Of a stretch of DNA of 64,000 bases, positions 63,790 through 64,000 are shown one piece after another. Made by a program: the position numbers and the translations under genes. The stretch spans positions 310,001-374,000 of the forward strand of contig JAKMXF010000321.1 in the NCBI GenBank assembly GCA_024704765.1, in the 5' to 3' direction. The notes beneath the pieces were generated by a model, which saw only the letters and a list, made by a program, of their open reading frames with translations, ran no database searches and was not told the origin of the DNA. The stretch is from Oopsacas minuta. Its lineage: Eukaryota > Porifera > Hexactinellida > Lyssacinosida > Leucopsacidae. Position 1 is the stretch's first letter; every line of letters begins with the position of its first letter.

Positions 63790-64000
63790 ATGGAGGAAGA
63801 TGGATTTACTTTGGTCACAAATAAAAAACGAAAACTTAAGAAAGCAAAATTCATCCCGCATAAAGGCTATTCGCCTCATGATCTTGCAGCGGGATTTAGT
63901 AAAGAAGAACTAAAAGCCAGTGTTGAAAAATGCTATCAAGAACTAATGAACAGTCCGTTTATACAAGAAATAGACTTGATCGTGGATAAATTAAAAGAAC
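63790..64000 (+). CDS. 5' end of a possible SRR1-like gene, cut by the window edge
   Basis: An open frame of 70 codons from ATG 63790 to the right edge. The start E-D-G-F-T-L-V-T-N-K-K-R-K-L-K-K with a basic cluster, followed by a helix S-V-E-K-C-Y-Q-E-L-M-N-S-P-F, resembles N-termini of SRR1-like proteins (SRRD), implicated in circadian and haem-related regulation. The conserved SRR1 core is beyond the window, so this identification is weak. The frame itself has coding composition. Confidence 0.45.
   Translation, partial: MEEDGFTLVTNKKRKLKKAKFIPHKGYSPHDLAAGFSKEELKASVEKCYQELMNSPFIQEIDLIVDKLKE

Overview
The window is nuclear DNA of an animal with a small, AT-rich, intron-poor genome. GT-AG introns, metazoan families (CAF-1 p150, syntaxin 17, HERPUD, MED26, NKAPD1, an RBR ligase with a C-terminal membrane anchor) and many short TA-flanked inverted-repeat elements show this. 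Gene structure is mixed. CHD1, triokinase, AIFM3-like, PFKFB, IST1, profilin and all nine seven-helix genes lack introns, while RAB18, SKI3/TTC37 and SWEET have several. Introns are usually 50-450 bp; a few are very long and carry other genes. A stand-alone MoaC and the heavy intron loss suggest a marine invertebrate, possibly non-bilaterian; I cannot name the species.

Layout. 1-17 kb: 3' part of CHAF1A, a MoaC gene, a 12-exon SKI3/TTC37 gene, triokinase/FMN cyclase, and on the minus strand a coiled-coil gene whose two exons lie 1.6 kb apart. 17-25 kb: a single-exon CHD1 remodeller and a two-exon syntaxin 17. 25-41 kb: RAB18, whose third intron (25942-40677, 14.7 kb) contains eight intact, intronless genes of one unrecognised seven-transmembrane family; a ninth member sits alone at 54.8 kb. 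42-48 kb: an AIFM3-like Rieske/FAD oxidoreductase and a SWEET sugar transporter whose last intron contains a secreted orphan gene and an interrupted ORF. 48-57.7 kb: IST1, profilin, PFKFB, NKAPD1, the ninth seven-helix gene and an RNF217/RNF144-like RBR ligase. 58-63.2 kb: HERPUD on the minus strand, with MED26-like and MPHOSPH6 on the plus strand inside its first intron. The last 211 bases start a possible SRR1-like gene.

The main discovery candidate is the seven-helix family. The proteins are about 360-380 aa, with predicted N-out topology. They share a Cys after helix 2 followed by a W-L (or Y-L) step, an N-x-C-W motif after helix 6, and a K-x-x-Y-x-x-W motif in the first inner loop of most members. 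No class A GPCR DRY or NPxxY motif and no insect gustatory-receptor signature is seen. Eight of the nine have a TATA-like box 32-42 bp upstream of the ATG, which implies 5' leaders of only a few bases. Together this looks like a lineage-specific chemoreceptor-like array hosted in a RAB18 intron.

The remaining non-coding DNA is rich in short non-autonomous DNA transposons. Family A is about 154 bp with TIR CAGTCAACTCCCG. Family B is about 137-154 bp with TIR CAGTGTAACCTCC. A hAT-like family C begins CAGYGGTTC. Family D occurs repeatedly in TTC37 introns. One 185-bp pogo/Tigger-like element is complete. Several lie inside introns, and one hAT-like terminus contains the HERPUD intron-1 splice donor.
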